DNA of 64,000 nucleotides from a virus. This document shows, piece by piece, positions 47,409-56,619 of the stretch. The notes beneath the pieces are model-generated. The model did no database searches. It saw only the letters and a program-made list of their open reading frames with translations, and had not been told where the DNA came from. The DNA is taken from positions 1 to 64,000 of the IMG/VR virus record IMGVR_UViG_2162886007_000016; one strand, written 5' to 3'. The position numbers and the translations under genes are program-made. Every line of letters begins with the position of its first letter. Within the stretch, counting starts at the first letter, position 1.

Positions 47409-49835
47409 ATGCTCAAGCTGACTGACGTTGAACTCACCGACGTCGTCAACTTCAAAAAAGTGAAACTGGACATTACCCGACATCCTTTTACGGTCATCAC
47501 TGGCCATAATAAGGATAGTCGCATTTCCACAGAGACCAGCAACGGTGCGGGCAAGTCCCTGCTGTTGTCCTCTGTGCCAAACCTTCGTTATGAAGCCGCT
47601 CCCCTCGCCACCACCAAAAGCAAGAAAGACATGCTTGAGACGGCGAAGTCGAGCATCCGAATTGGGCTTATCGGAAATGACGGCAAGCCCTATTCGATCA
47701 CTCAAACAAATTCCAAGTTCATCATTGAATGTGACGGCACCGACAAAGAAGTCAGGACCATCCCTCTCCAGAAGAAGGAGATTGAGCGGATTTTTCCGCT
47801 GACTGAGGATGAGTTCTATTCGTATGTGTACCTGCAGTCGCAACGCCCGCTGTCGTTCCAAAGCGACAAGCCAGCGGCGCGTCTCCAGTACATCACCTCG
47901 CTGTTCCAACTGGACGTGTACGATCGGTTGAAGCGGCACTTCACCCAAAAGCTGGGCGAAATCAAGAACAAGCAGGTCGAGTTTGACGTGGTGAATGCGC
48001 AGTTGGTGAAAATCAACGGCATCCTCGAACGTCTCGACTGGGACAAGGAGAAGTCGGAGAAGCTGGAAGAAGCGCGTGGTGTCATCAAGGCACTAGGTGA
48101 CGAATCCAAGAAGCTGCACTCCAAGATCGAAAAGCTCAAGGGTGCCATCGCCGCAAGCGAGCGAATCTCCAAGCTCAAGAAGCAACGGAAGAAGCTCAAG
48201 CCCAAGCTGTCACGCAAAGCTGCACAGGCCGAGTTGCAACTGCACGAAGACCTGGCCGAGTACGAGTCCGACCTTAAGTCGTTCCGCGCTCAGGTGAAGC
48301 AATACACCAACCAGCTTACCGAAATCGGTGAAGTGAGCGCGCCTGCTGTGCTGAAAGCGCACATGGCGAAGATCGAGAAGGAGCTGGAGAAGGAAGAAGA
48401 GTGGTTGACCGAAGCGCATAGCAAGCGCCAGCAGGTTAAACAGATCGCCAAAGACTTGGAAGAGGCGGAAGAAGCCTACAAGGCCGTTGGCGGTAAGCTC
48501 AAAGAGGTGAACGTTGCTGTCGCATTCGGCACTGCCGAGTTCGAGCGCGTGCTCCTGCAATACCAACCTGTGATGCAACTGGCTTCGATTGTCGATGACT
48601 GTGCAGATGGTGAGTGTCCAACTTGCCAGCAGACGGTTAACGTCAAGAAGTTCAGGAAGCAGATTGATCAGGCGAAAGGCAAGATCAAGGAAGCCAAGCG
48701 GTCCATCAAGATCACTGACGCCGCCGTTGCGCTCGCCAAACTGCGTACCAAAAGCCGCAAGCTGGAGTTCAACGAGGAAGAGTTCGTTGAGCGCCGTGAG
48801 AAGTATCGCAAGCGCGATGCCAAGCTTGACGAGCTCCGTGAGAAACTGAACGACGCACGCCAAGCGCAGAAGCTGAAAGATCGACTGGGTGAACTGAAAC
48901 AGCCGAAGGAGCCTAAGGCGATTCCGAATCACACTCGGAAGGACCTACGCGCCATGCTGGAAGATCACTCGGAGATTGCACGCATCGACTCCGTGCTTGA
49001 AAGTTTATTGGAAGATTACGGAACTATTGATGTAGATTCGTTGTCTAATAAGCTAGCAGAGGCAAAGCAGCGGTATGCAAAAGTCGAGCGCAAGTACAGC
49101 CGTGCGCAGGACATTGTAAGCTCCTACGGTTCCAAAGCCAGTGAGTTCAAGGTGCTCAAGCGCGAGCGCAACGACGCCCTTGTAAAGCTGGAAGACCTGA
49201 AGCCCATCATTGCTCAACGCGACCTCATTAAGTCGCTGGAGAAGGCGTACTCCGCCAAGGGCTTGAAAGTAAACGCCGCGAACGAGATTCTCTTCCAGAT
49301 CGAGGAGCAACTCAATCGCAACTCCCACCTGATCTTTGCCGAGCCGTTCAAGTTCAACGTCTTCGCGAAGGAGAATGGTGTGCATTGCATCGTTGACCGT
49401 GGCAACGGGAAGAAGCCGACTGACGTCCGCTTGCTCTCTGGTGCCGAGAGCGACTGTTTCAGGTTGCTCTGGTTCTTTGTAATGCTCATTATGGTGGAAG
49501 ATGACCGTCGTACAAACTTCGCCGTACTGGATGAACCAGATAGCCACATGGACCCGACCACTCGGTCGTTGTTCGTTGAGCGCTACCTGCCAGCACTGCG
49601 TTCGCTGGTGCCGCATGTGTTCCTGATTACTCCTCTGGATAAACACCTGTACACCGAATGCGCGTACCTGACGGTTGTCAAACACAAAGGCGTTTCACAG
49701 GTCATGGAGAACTACAATGAAGATGGTGAGCTTCGGGTGCCACGCGCCAGACGAAGTGCTGGTGAGGCTGAATCGAGAAAAGGGCGTAAAAAGAAGCCAC
49801 GTTCTGATGATCGAGCCCGAAGGAAAGCTGCCTAA
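47409..49835 (+). CDS. SbcC/Rad50-like ATPase (T4 gp46-like)
   Basis: 808 residues. N-terminal P-loop (NGAGKSLLLS near 45-55), long coiled coils broken by the zinc hook DGECPTCQQTV near residue 405, C-terminal signature LSGAESDCFRLL and Walker B NFAVLDEPDSHMD. The tail after YLTVVKH is basic and low complexity, where the next gene overlaps. Partners the SbcD-like protein at 51314 in DNA end processing and recombination. Confidence 0.93.
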   Translation: MLKLTDVELTDVVNFKKVKLDITRHPFTVITGHNKDSRISTETSNGAGKSLLLSSVPNLRYEAAPLATTKSKKDMLETAKSSIRIGLIGNDGKPYSITQTNSKFIIECDGTDKEVRTIPLQKKEIERIFPLTEDEFYSYVYLQSQRPLSFQSDKPAARLQYITSLFQLDVYDRLKRHFTQKLGEIKNKQVEFDVVNAQLVKINGILERLDWDKEKSEKLEEARGVIKALGDESKKLHSKIEKLKGAIAASERISKLKKQRKKLKPKLSRKAAQAELQLHEDLAEYESDLKSFRAQVKQYTNQLTEIGEVSAPAVLKAHMAKIEKELEKEEEWLTEAHSKRQQVKQIAKDLEEAEEAYKAVGGKLKEVNVAVAFGTAEFERVLLQYQPVMQLASIVDDCADGECPTCQQTVNVKKFRKQIDQAKGKIKEAKRSIKITDAAVALAKLRTKSRKLEFNEEEFVERREKYRKRDAKLDELREKLNDARQAQKLKDRLGELKQPKEPKAIPNHTRKDLRAMLEDHSEIARIDSVLESLLEDYGTIDVDSLSNKLAEAKQRYAKVERKYSRAQDIVSSYGSKASEFKVLKRERNDALVKLEDLKPIIAQRDLIKSLEKAYSAKGLKVNAANEILFQIEEQLNRNSHLIFAEPFKFNVFAKENGVHCIVDRGNGKKPTDVRLLSGAESDCFRLLWFFVMLIMVEDDRRTNFAVLDEPDSHMDPTTRSLFVERYLPALRSLVPHVFLITPLDKHLYTECAYLTVVKHKGVSQVMENYNEDGELRVPRARRSAGEAESRKGRKKKPRSDDRARRKAA

Positions 49836-50445
49836 AAAGAAACCTGACGGCGTCCAGTACGTCGTCGCGTTCTCTTTGAAGGACCTACGGCGTAATCTGG
49901 TTTGTCACGCTTCCTTCAAGGACGTGACCTTCCTCGTGTTCGATACACCAATTGCGCTTAGCGCTTTCAACATCCCGCGTATGGATTTCAAAATCGGCGG
50001 TGACATTCACATCGACGGCTTTGAGTGCTCTCCTCTGAATCTCAATTTGGATGTAGAGCCCACTACGCTTGTGCGCACTGGGTTCGATATTGTCCAAGCG
50101 TCGGTGGATGAAGTGAAGACGCTGCGGACTCTGCTCAACCAACTGATGACATTCATCTATCAGCTTCCCAGGGCTACGCACCAAACTCCGATCAAGGAGC
50201 TCGTCTGTGGTTGGATGTGCTCCACTCGGACACTGGTGACACTCAACAACAACCTGGATAAGTTGAAGGGAAGTCCATTAACGCCAAAGCAGCGCGCACG
50301 GCTCAACGAAATCTTGTCTTCCGAGACCGCCTTGATCTACAAGGAGGCGATGCGTGAAGGCGGGGAGTCGAATGACCTAGCCCGTCGCTATGGCATCAGC
50401 GCGTATGAGATAAACTACATGCGCGCCATCGTAGCCAAGAGTTGA
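49717..50445 (+). CDS. Hypothetical protein overlapping SbcC tail, helix-turn-helix-like C-terminus
   Basis: 242 residues from ATG 49717 (GGAG 8 nt upstream), overlapping the SbcC-like gene by 119 nt in another frame. The C-terminus LARRYGISAYEINYMRAI looks like a helix-turn-helix. Position in the recombination operon recalls regulators interleaved with T4 46/47, but homology is not visible. Confidence 0.65.
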   Translation: MKMVSFGCHAPDEVLVRLNREKGVKRSHVLMIEPEGKLPKKKPDGVQYVVAFSLKDLRRNLVCHASFKDVTFLVFDTPIALSAFNIPRMDFKIGGDIHIDGFECSPLNLNLDVEPTTLVRTGFDIVQASVDEVKTLRTLLNQLMTFIYQLPRATHQTPIKELVCGWMCSTRTLVTLNNNLDKLKGSPLTPKQRARLNEILSSETALIYKEAMREGGESNDLARRYGISAYEINYMRAIVAKS

Positions 50446-50453
50446 GGTCTATC

Positions 50454-51314
50454 ATGCCCAAGGTCGTTCTTTACCACGCAGAATGCAATGACGGCATCAT
50501 GGCCGCCGCCGTTGTGTCTTACTTTGAACGTGATCCAACCATCACGTATCATCCCGTGAACTACAAGGTACCCCTGCCTGAGATTCCCAACGGTGCAGAG
50601 GTAATCATGGTAGATTTCTGCCATGACGACCTGGGCATGATGCTCAATATCCTCGACACTTGCCAGCACCTGACGGTGATCGACCACCATGCGAAAGCGG
50701 TGCCGATTCTTGAAGCGCTGTGCAAGGCCAACGAGGACAAGATCACAGTGGCGTATCACAGCCATGAGTCTGGTGCGTCGGCTACGTGGAAACACTACAC
50801 GCAGAACCCGATGCCGAAGGTTGTGGAGCTGGTGCGCAATCACGACCTCCACGTTCACAAGACAATCGAGGACGACTACTTCTTCTACGGCGTGATGACC
50901 AAGGAACAGACCATTGCGTACTGGACCTCGCTCATTCTCGACAACAAGGAAGTGAACAACCTCGTTCTTGCCGGGCGTTCCGTCCACGCTTTCATCAGCA
51001 ACACGGCAATCCCGCAGATCACGTCGAAGGCCCGCTTTGCTTCACTGCAAGGCTACATGGTCCCTGTCGTGAACTGCAACCGCGTGCTGCAATCCTTGGT
51101 CTTGGACTCGCTGCTGCCGATTCACATGGTGGCTATTGCCTACGAAGACTGGGGCGATGGAAAGCGTAAATGGAGTGTACGATCTGCACCACAAACGAAC
51201 GGTGTCGCTCAGCGCATTGCTGAGGAGTTCTTTGGCTCTGGCCATGAGAACGCGGCCGGCTTCCTGAGTGATGTGGACTTCCAGCTCCCATACATTTCCA
51301 CGGATACCGCATAA
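50454..51314 (+). CDS. DHH-family phosphoesterase
   Basis: 286 residues. YHAECNDGIMAAAVV (motif I), VIMVDFCHDD, LTVIDHHAKA (DHH) and the DHHA1-like end EEFFGSGHENAAGF. The same fold acts in RecJ and in oligoribonuclease NrnA. Placed between SbcC- and SbcD-like genes, so it probably degrades DNA or short oligonucleotides at ends. GAGG 7 nt upstream. Confidence 0.88.
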   Translation: MPKVVLYHAECNDGIMAAAVVSYFERDPTITYHPVNYKVPLPEIPNGAEVIMVDFCHDDLGMMLNILDTCQHLTVIDHHAKAVPILEALCKANEDKITVAYHSHESGASATWKHYTQNPMPKVVELVRNHDLHVHKTIEDDYFFYGVMTKEQTIAYWTSLILDNKEVNNLVLAGRSVHAFISNTAIPQITSKARFASLQGYMVPVVNCNRVLQSLVLDSLLPIHMVAIAYEDWGDGKRKWSVRSAPQTNGVAQRIAEEFFGSGHENAAGFLSDVDFQLPYISTDTA

Positions 51315-52375
51315 TGCTCGAAGCTCTCTCAACCAGCGACTGGCACCTTGACGGGATGAACAAGCACTTCTTGGATGCTGTCCAACGACAGCTCCGAGAG
51401 GTGGAGAAAATCTACAAGTACGCGCTGTCCAAAGGCATTCAGCACGTCTTCATCCCAGGTGATATCTCCGACACGCCGCACATGCCGGAGTCCACCTACC
51501 TGTCGCTGCTCCTGTTCCTGAAGAAGTACGACGGTATTCTGAACAGCTACTACATCGGCGGCAACCACGATCGCAGTGACTCCACCACGACGTCCTGCGA
51601 CCTGCTCCAGTTGTTGTGTGAGCACAAGTTCTTCAAATCGTTCCGTATCTTCCTGAAGCCTGATCAGGATCGGATCGACGGGCAGTTGGTCAACTTCTGC
51701 GCATGGCCGTGTTACGAAACGCTGACCGAGAAGGAAGGCGCGTTGAACTTCGCCCACGTCGAATACAATGGAGCCATCGGTGACAACGGTCGCTCCTTGA
51801 AGACCAAGCATGAGTTCGCAGCCCACAAGCGCGACTTCACGATCAGTGGCCACATCCACCAGTATCAGCACATCAAGTCCCGCCGTGTTGTGTTCAATGG
51901 CAACCCGTTCCAGAAGAACTTCGGTGAGAGCCTACCGAAGGGATTCATCCACTTCAAGGCCAAGTGCGAAAAGAACGAAATGCAGTTCCGCCATCGGTTC
52001 ATGGACAACCAGCCGAACTTCCGACTGGAGACTGTGTTGATTGAATCGCCGGCCGACTTTGCCAAGTTGCGGCAGGACAACAACATCAGGTACAAGCTCC
52101 TCATTGCGCCTGACGTGTTGATCCCGGCCGATCTGCGAATCAACTACCCGAACATCACCGGTGGCTTCTTCAACGCCGAGACCAAGGCCAAGAAGACGGA
52201 CGATGGGGAGATTGTGGAACACGTTGGTGAGGTGGTTGCTCGCCCACGGGTGAAACCTACCCACGGCCTGAAGGATTACTTGGCGGCGGCCGGCCACAAC
52301 AAGAAGGAAATCAAGTATGCCCGGGATTTGGTACGGGATGCCATGAACTCCTTGGGAATCCAAACGGACTCCTAG
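51314..52375 (+). CDS. SbcD/Mre11-like nuclease (T4 gp47-like)
   Basis: 353 residues. Calcineurin-type metal motifs in order: STSDWHLDG, FIPGDISDT, IGGNHDR, and TISGHIHQYQ. The C-terminal region ends DAMNSLGIQTDS. 1-nt overlap with the DHH gene. With the SbcC-like ATPase it forms the end-processing complex. Confidence 0.92.
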   Translation: MLEALSTSDWHLDGMNKHFLDAVQRQLREVEKIYKYALSKGIQHVFIPGDISDTPHMPESTYLSLLLFLKKYDGILNSYYIGGNHDRSDSTTTSCDLLQLLCEHKFFKSFRIFLKPDQDRIDGQLVNFCAWPCYETLTEKEGALNFAHVEYNGAIGDNGRSLKTKHEFAAHKRDFTISGHIHQYQHIKSRRVVFNGNPFQKNFGESLPKGFIHFKAKCEKNEMQFRHRFMDNQPNFRLETVLIESPADFAKLRQDNNIRYKLLIAPDVLIPADLRINYPNITGGFFNAETKAKKTDDGEIVEHVGEVVARPRVKPTHGLKDYLAAAGHNKKEIKYARDLVRDAMNSLGIQTDS

Positions 52376-52444
52376 GAGATTCCTAGGACATTCCAAAAAC
52401 ATTCCTGGGTTTTCTCTGTACGCTCGTCTCTTGCTGTAGATAAT

Positions 52445-52456
52445 GCTAATTTTTCT
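52445..52456 (+). promoter_or_regulatory. GCTAATTTTTCT motif
   Basis: Lies in the 52376-52546 gap, about 90 nt before the histone-like gene. The gap has no gene, but repeats AGATTCCTAGGACATTCC-like segments near 52377-52395. Confidence 0.35.
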
Positions 52457-52546
52457 ACATCGAGAGACTTGCATACCTTGGCGCTAAGGTTGTGTCCTGC
52501 GTCCTCGATGCAAAATACAACCCTTACCCAGATGGAGATTGCCAAA

Positions 52547-53515
52547 ATGGCAAAGACCCGTGCCGTAAAAGACCCGAAGGCTGGTAAGTTCGCCAAGCCG
52601 AAGATGGTCAAAGTGGACAACAGTCCAGAAGCGAAAGCCAAGGCCAAGAAAGCCAAGCAAGCTCGCCAATCGACCAAAGCCGCCACCAACGCCAAAGCTC
52701 GTACCGAGCGCAAAACCCGTACCCCGGCCGAGCGCCTGGAAGCCGGTGAAAAACGCGCCATCCGCCGCGCTCAGAAAGAAGGCCGCGACCCGCGCGCTGC
52801 CGCCAAAGAGTACCGCGCCTGGTTCAAAAAGCAGCAGTCTCACGGCGCTGCCAAGTCGAAGTCGAAAGAAGCGGTTGGCAAGGCTCGCGAAAAGGCCAAG
52901 TCCGCTCGCACCGCTCTGTCCGCTGCTGGCAAGCAACTGTCCGCGAAGTACAAGCAAGCTCGCGCTGCTCTGAAAGGCCTGCCGGCTGACAAGCGCAAAG
53001 CGAAAGCTGCTGCCCTGCGCACCAAGTTCGCCGCGGCCAAAGCCAAGCTGGCTACCAAGCGTACCAAGCTGTCGGCTTCGCACAAGAAGACCATCGAGAG
53101 CATCAAGTCGAAGCTGGCGAAAAAGCACCCAGGCGCCAACCCGCACCGTAAGGTGAAGGCTGCTCCTGCTGCTGCCGCTGCTCCAGCGAAAAAGCCTCGC
53201 GCCACCAAGGCTCCGGCCAAGAAAGCCGTAAAAGAAGCCGTTAAGTCGGCTCCGGTGAAGAAGGCAATCAAAGCCGAAGTCAAGAAAGCAGTTAAACCTG
53301 CTGCCAAGACCGAAGCCAAGAAAGCTGTGAAGGCTCCGGCCAAGAAGGCTACCAAAGCCGCGGCTACCAAAGCCGTTAAAGCTCCTGCCAAGAAAGCGAC
53401 CAAAGCGGCCGCCACCAAGGCAGTAAAAGCTCCGGCCAAGAAAGCCGTCAAGACCGCAGCAAAAGCACCAGCCGCGAAGACCTCGACTCGCGCGCGTAAA
53501 GTCGCCCGCGGTTAA
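52547..53515 (+). CDS. Histone-H1-like Lys/Ala/Pro-rich protein
   Basis: 322 residues from ATG 52547 (GGAG 9 nt upstream). The N-terminal half is helical and charged (EKRAIRRAQKEGRDP, SASHKKTIESIKSKL). The C-terminal 110 residues are KAPAKKA repeats including three 16-residue units. Resembles bacterial H1-like nucleoid proteins and AlgP. Likely condenses or coats phage or host DNA, or RNA; isoelectric balance with the acidic proteins at 0.5-6.5 kb is notable. Confidence 0.85.
   Translation: MAKTRAVKDPKAGKFAKPKMVKVDNSPEAKAKAKKAKQARQSTKAATNAKARTERKTRTPAERLEAGEKRAIRRAQKEGRDPRAAAKEYRAWFKKQQSHGAAKSKSKEAVGKAREKAKSARTALSAAGKQLSAKYKQARAALKGLPADKRKAKAAALRTKFAAAKAKLATKRTKLSASHKKTIESIKSKLAKKHPGANPHRKVKAAPAAAAAPAKKPRATKAPAKKAVKEAVKSAPVKKAIKAEVKKAVKPAAKTEAKKAVKAPAKKATKAAATKAVKAPAKKATKAAATKAVKAPAKKAVKTAAKAPAAKTSTRARKVARG
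53321..53464 (+). repeat. Three 48-bp tandem repeats
   Basis: Units 53321-53368, 53369-53416 and 53417-53464 encode KAVKAPAKKATKAAAT (third copy diverged). Codon choices differ between units, so the repeat is maintained at protein level. Confidence 0.75.
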
Positions 53516-53539
53516 TTCCCGCGCCGGCTAAGCTACACC

Positions 53540-53578
53540 AAAATACCCGGGTCTCCTAACAGAGGCCTGGGTATTTTC
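53540..53578. terminator. Bidirectional terminator
   Basis: AAATACCCGG...CCTGGGTATTTT with a 14-nt loop, after the histone-like gene. Confidence 0.8.
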
Positions 53579-53596
53579 GTTTCTGAGGTCCAAATC

Positions 53597-53608
53597 GCTA
53601 ATTTATTG
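53597..53608 (+). promoter_or_regulatory. GCTAATTTATTG motif
   Basis: 29 nt before the ATG at 53637 and just after a terminator; best-placed copy of this motif, likely promoter of the 53.6-59.2 kb unit. Confidence 0.5.
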
Positions 53609-53636
53609 TCACGAACTAACGTGGCAGAGCATTCCG

Positions 53637-54638
53637 ATGCAACTACAACCAAAGTCAATTGATACCAGCCAGAATGTCGTGGACATTCGTAAGGCTCGAA
53701 ATGCCAATGAGCTAATCACTGTCATTGGTCGGATCAATACTGCCTTGCGTGCTCAGCAAACCCTCAACAGCACCGAGCGGACGAAAGTCAAATTCGGCCC
53801 GCTGTCGAAGCTGTATGAAAGCCTCAGTTGGGTGTTGCAGACGCAAGCTGAACTGCAATGCGCCATGTCTATGGTGCAGCATCTGAACGATGCCAAGCGC
53901 GAGCGCTGTATCTCCGCTATCCGAATTCTCAACGCTGATCTGCTTGACCTAAAGCGGACGCTTATCTCCAGAGTCAACTCGGCTTCACGGCCTCTGATTG
54001 GCGAACGCATGAATGACCTAGCCAACGTCATTCACGACTTCCTGCGCCCGCTGTGCGAGAAGCTGTATTCGATCCACATGGCAGATCAAGATGCCACTTA
54101 TGTGGCTTTTGTCGCCCGTGACGTGCGCGCCAATAGCGGGTTCGTATCGCCTGAGGTCTGCATCAAACTCAAGGAAGAAGACGGCCAGTTCTACGTCTCC
54201 CTCCCGTATTCACCTTTCGTCGAGACAGACAACATCCCAGTGTCGTCGACCAAAGACCTCAACTACTTCCTCAAAGGCACGCTGAACTATCAGTCTGCTG
54301 CGGCTCCCAAGCCCAAGGAAGAGAAACTGCTGCGCATTGAAGGCGTCACCAAAGTCGATATCACGGATTCCCTGAACCTGTGGTTAGACTCGGCCGTTCG
54401 TCCAGTCGATATCAGCAATATCCTGCGCGCGGTCCTGCCCTTGATCAAGGTTGCCTTGGCTCAGAAGCCCATGGAGATTCTCCACCGCTTCAACAATGAG
54501 CCGGGTAGTAAGCGCCTGCAGTTCATCATCGCCAAGCGCAAAGTGATTGACCAACGTGCGCTCAATCGCTTGACCAAGATGCTGGCACTGTCGCGCTCCC
54601 AAGTAACCCAAATGAATTCCATACTGGAGAAGCCATGA
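53637..54638 (+). CDS. Hypothetical protein, 333 aa
   Basis: MQLQPKSIDTSQNVVD; helical N-terminal half (coiled-coil-like), beta-rich middle, helical end. First of a series of overlapping genes of similar size; possible virion proteins. No family. Confidence 0.68.
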   Translation: MQLQPKSIDTSQNVVDIRKARNANELITVIGRINTALRAQQTLNSTERTKVKFGPLSKLYESLSWVLQTQAELQCAMSMVQHLNDAKRERCISAIRILNADLLDLKRTLISRVNSASRPLIGERMNDLANVIHDFLRPLCEKLYSIHMADQDATYVAFVARDVRANSGFVSPEVCIKLKEEDGQFYVSLPYSPFVETDNIPVSSTKDLNYFLKGTLNYQSAAAPKPKEEKLLRIEGVTKVDITDSLNLWLDSAVRPVDISNILRAVLPLIKVALAQKPMEILHRFNNEPGSKRLQFIIAKRKVIDQRALNRLTKMLALSRSQVTQMNSILEKP

Positions 54639-55687
54639 GCGGCAATGATATTGAAAGCATGAGCGACCAGCAGCTCATTGACTACGCCACCAAGAAGATG
54701 CCGAAGTATCGGCTAATCACCGCGCGTCTGCGCTCCTTCATGAAGTCACTGTTCGGCTTCCGTCGCAACACTGCAACGGCTGCTGGTGACTACAAGATCG
54801 ACGTGACCGAAGGCGACGGTATCAAGACTGGCGGTGGCTTGCGTCTGAGTTCGTTCAAGGCACCCAGCTTCACCAAGCTGAAAGCTCACATCGGTGCACT
54901 GCAGGACAGCGACGACATTGACGAGTTGGATCGCATCGTCACCAAGCTGTCGCGCTCCGACAACCCGAACAACTCGCGTGCCGCCAAGGCAATCTTTGCC
55001 CAGCACGCCGCCATGACCGAAGAGTACAACAATGCTCTCGAGGCCGTGGAGAACTTTGCCAACAAGCACATCCCAAGTGAAGTGGCAGAAGAGTTCCAGA
55101 AGGCACAAGACGCGGTCAACGCTTTCCTGAGCGTGTACGCCGACACCAAGGTTGCTCTCGACCCAATGGTGCTCGTTGGCAGTGAAGACGACCGCATCGA
55201 CTTCGTCCAGTATCACGAAGCGACTGAGTACACCGAGTCCAAGCTCTGGATTGTGGTCACCTGCTCGCTCGCTGTCGTCGGCCGCGAATACGTGCTGACC
55301 ACACACGTCAACATCCTCGATCGGTTCCAAGCTCCGTTCAACTATGACGTGGGCGATGCGGTCAAGGATATCAAGAACGACGTGCGCTTCCTGTTCGCGT
55401 CCGAAGGTGTCGTGGCCGTCACAGGTGCTCTTGCGTTCAAGGTCGATGCAACGCGCATCACCAAAGCACTCAAGGCACTGGACTTCGTCAAGGATGTGCA
55501 GATCAGCAAGACTGCCATCAACGTTTGGGTGAAGTTCAACAAGAAGACGCCTGCGCAGGAGACTGAAATCTTCGCCGTAATCGCGTCCGATGTTGAAGTC
55601 CGTCGCAAGCTGGGTCGTTCCAATCGCTTGCATAGCACCTGGACCGAAGACAAGCACTGGCAGTTCGTGATTACCCAGCGAGGCTAA
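54635..55687 (+). CDS. Hypothetical protein, 350 aa
   Basis: ATGA overlap with the previous gene; MSGNDIESMSDQQLI. Helical middle (AEEFQKAQDAVNAFLSVY), beta-rich C-terminus. No motif; may be virion. Confidence 0.68.
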   Translation: MSGNDIESMSDQQLIDYATKKMPKYRLITARLRSFMKSLFGFRRNTATAAGDYKIDVTEGDGIKTGGGLRLSSFKAPSFTKLKAHIGALQDSDDIDELDRIVTKLSRSDNPNNSRAAKAIFAQHAAMTEEYNNALEAVENFANKHIPSEVAEEFQKAQDAVNAFLSVYADTKVALDPMVLVGSEDDRIDFVQYHEATEYTESKLWIVVTCSLAVVGREYVLTTHVNILDRFQAPFNYDVGDAVKDIKNDVRFLFASEGVVAVTGALAFKVDATRITKALKALDFVKDVQISKTAINVWVKFNKKTPAQETEIFAVIASDVEVRRKLGRSNRLHSTWTEDKHWQFVITQRG

Positions 55688-55689
55688 TC

Positions 55690-56619
55690 ATGTACCAACA
55701 TTTCCCTGACCCGCTGTCGTTTCGACTGTCAGCATGGCCGTGGGGTGGTTCGTCCTACATCGGGACGTTCAACTACCGCGCCCACAACATCCTGTTCAAG
55801 CCCATCCTCGACTACCTGAAACAGGAGTTGGAGAAGAGCCCAACGGTGAAGGTTCGTGATACCACGTTCACTCTGGTCAACGTGTTCAGCGGGTTCACGG
55901 ATATGAGCTACGGTCCGATGCTCAAGCCACATGCGCGCGTGCGCAGAGGACCAGTGTCATTCACCTTCGCCATGACGCGCCGCCAACGTGAGTTCGCGCT
56001 GCCCCGCCAGATCATCTGGAACACAGGCATGACTGCTCTCTGGGGTCCGAACCTGCAAGAAGGTCACGACTACCTGACGATCAACCTGCCGATTGATTTG
56101 TGCGTGCAGTGCAGGCTGAACAACACCCTGCGCCGTCAGCTGGAATGGTTGTACAAGATTTGTGGCGGCTTCACCAAAGCAATTGCGCTGGATCGAAACA
56201 GTTTCAGCCTGCGCAGCGACGACGTGAAGTTGATCCACGACAACCTGTACTTCAAGACCATCCCGCAGATGATGTGGCGTTACCCATGGGAAGACTGGAA
56301 GTATGCGCGTGAGTTCTGGGATCGGGCTCCTGATGTTCTGGAGTTGGACACCAGTGATGAATTCGTGCGCTACTTCCTGACGTACCAGACGAAGTTCTTC
56401 AAGAAGATCGACGACCCCAATGTCAAGTCCTTCTTTGAGGAAGTCCAGCACATCGTGCGTTCTGGTGTACTGGACATGGTGCAGAAACAACCCACTTCGG
56501 TGAGTAGCCTCGTTGCGCCTTTCGTTTCATCCATGGATCGCCACGACATTGACGCTGGTGTAGCCGTTAACGTTGAGCGCATCGTTCTCGACATTTGCAC
56601 AGGTAAAGGCAATGGCTAA
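55690..56619 (+). CDS. Hypothetical protein, 309 aa
   Basis: MYQHFPDPLSFRLSAW; Trp/Phe-rich with a basic middle. Overlaps the next gene by 8 nt. Unknown. Confidence 0.68.
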   Translation: MYQHFPDPLSFRLSAWPWGGSSYIGTFNYRAHNILFKPILDYLKQELEKSPTVKVRDTTFTLVNVFSGFTDMSYGPMLKPHARVRRGPVSFTFAMTRRQREFALPRQIIWNTGMTALWGPNLQEGHDYLTINLPIDLCVQCRLNNTLRRQLEWLYKICGGFTKAIALDRNSFSLRSDDVKLIHDNLYFKTIPQMMWRYPWEDWKYAREFWDRAPDVLELDTSDEFVRYFLTYQTKFFKKIDDPNVKSFFEEVQHIVRSGVLDMVQKQPTSVSSLVAPFVSSMDRHDIDAGVAVNVERIVLDICTGKGNG

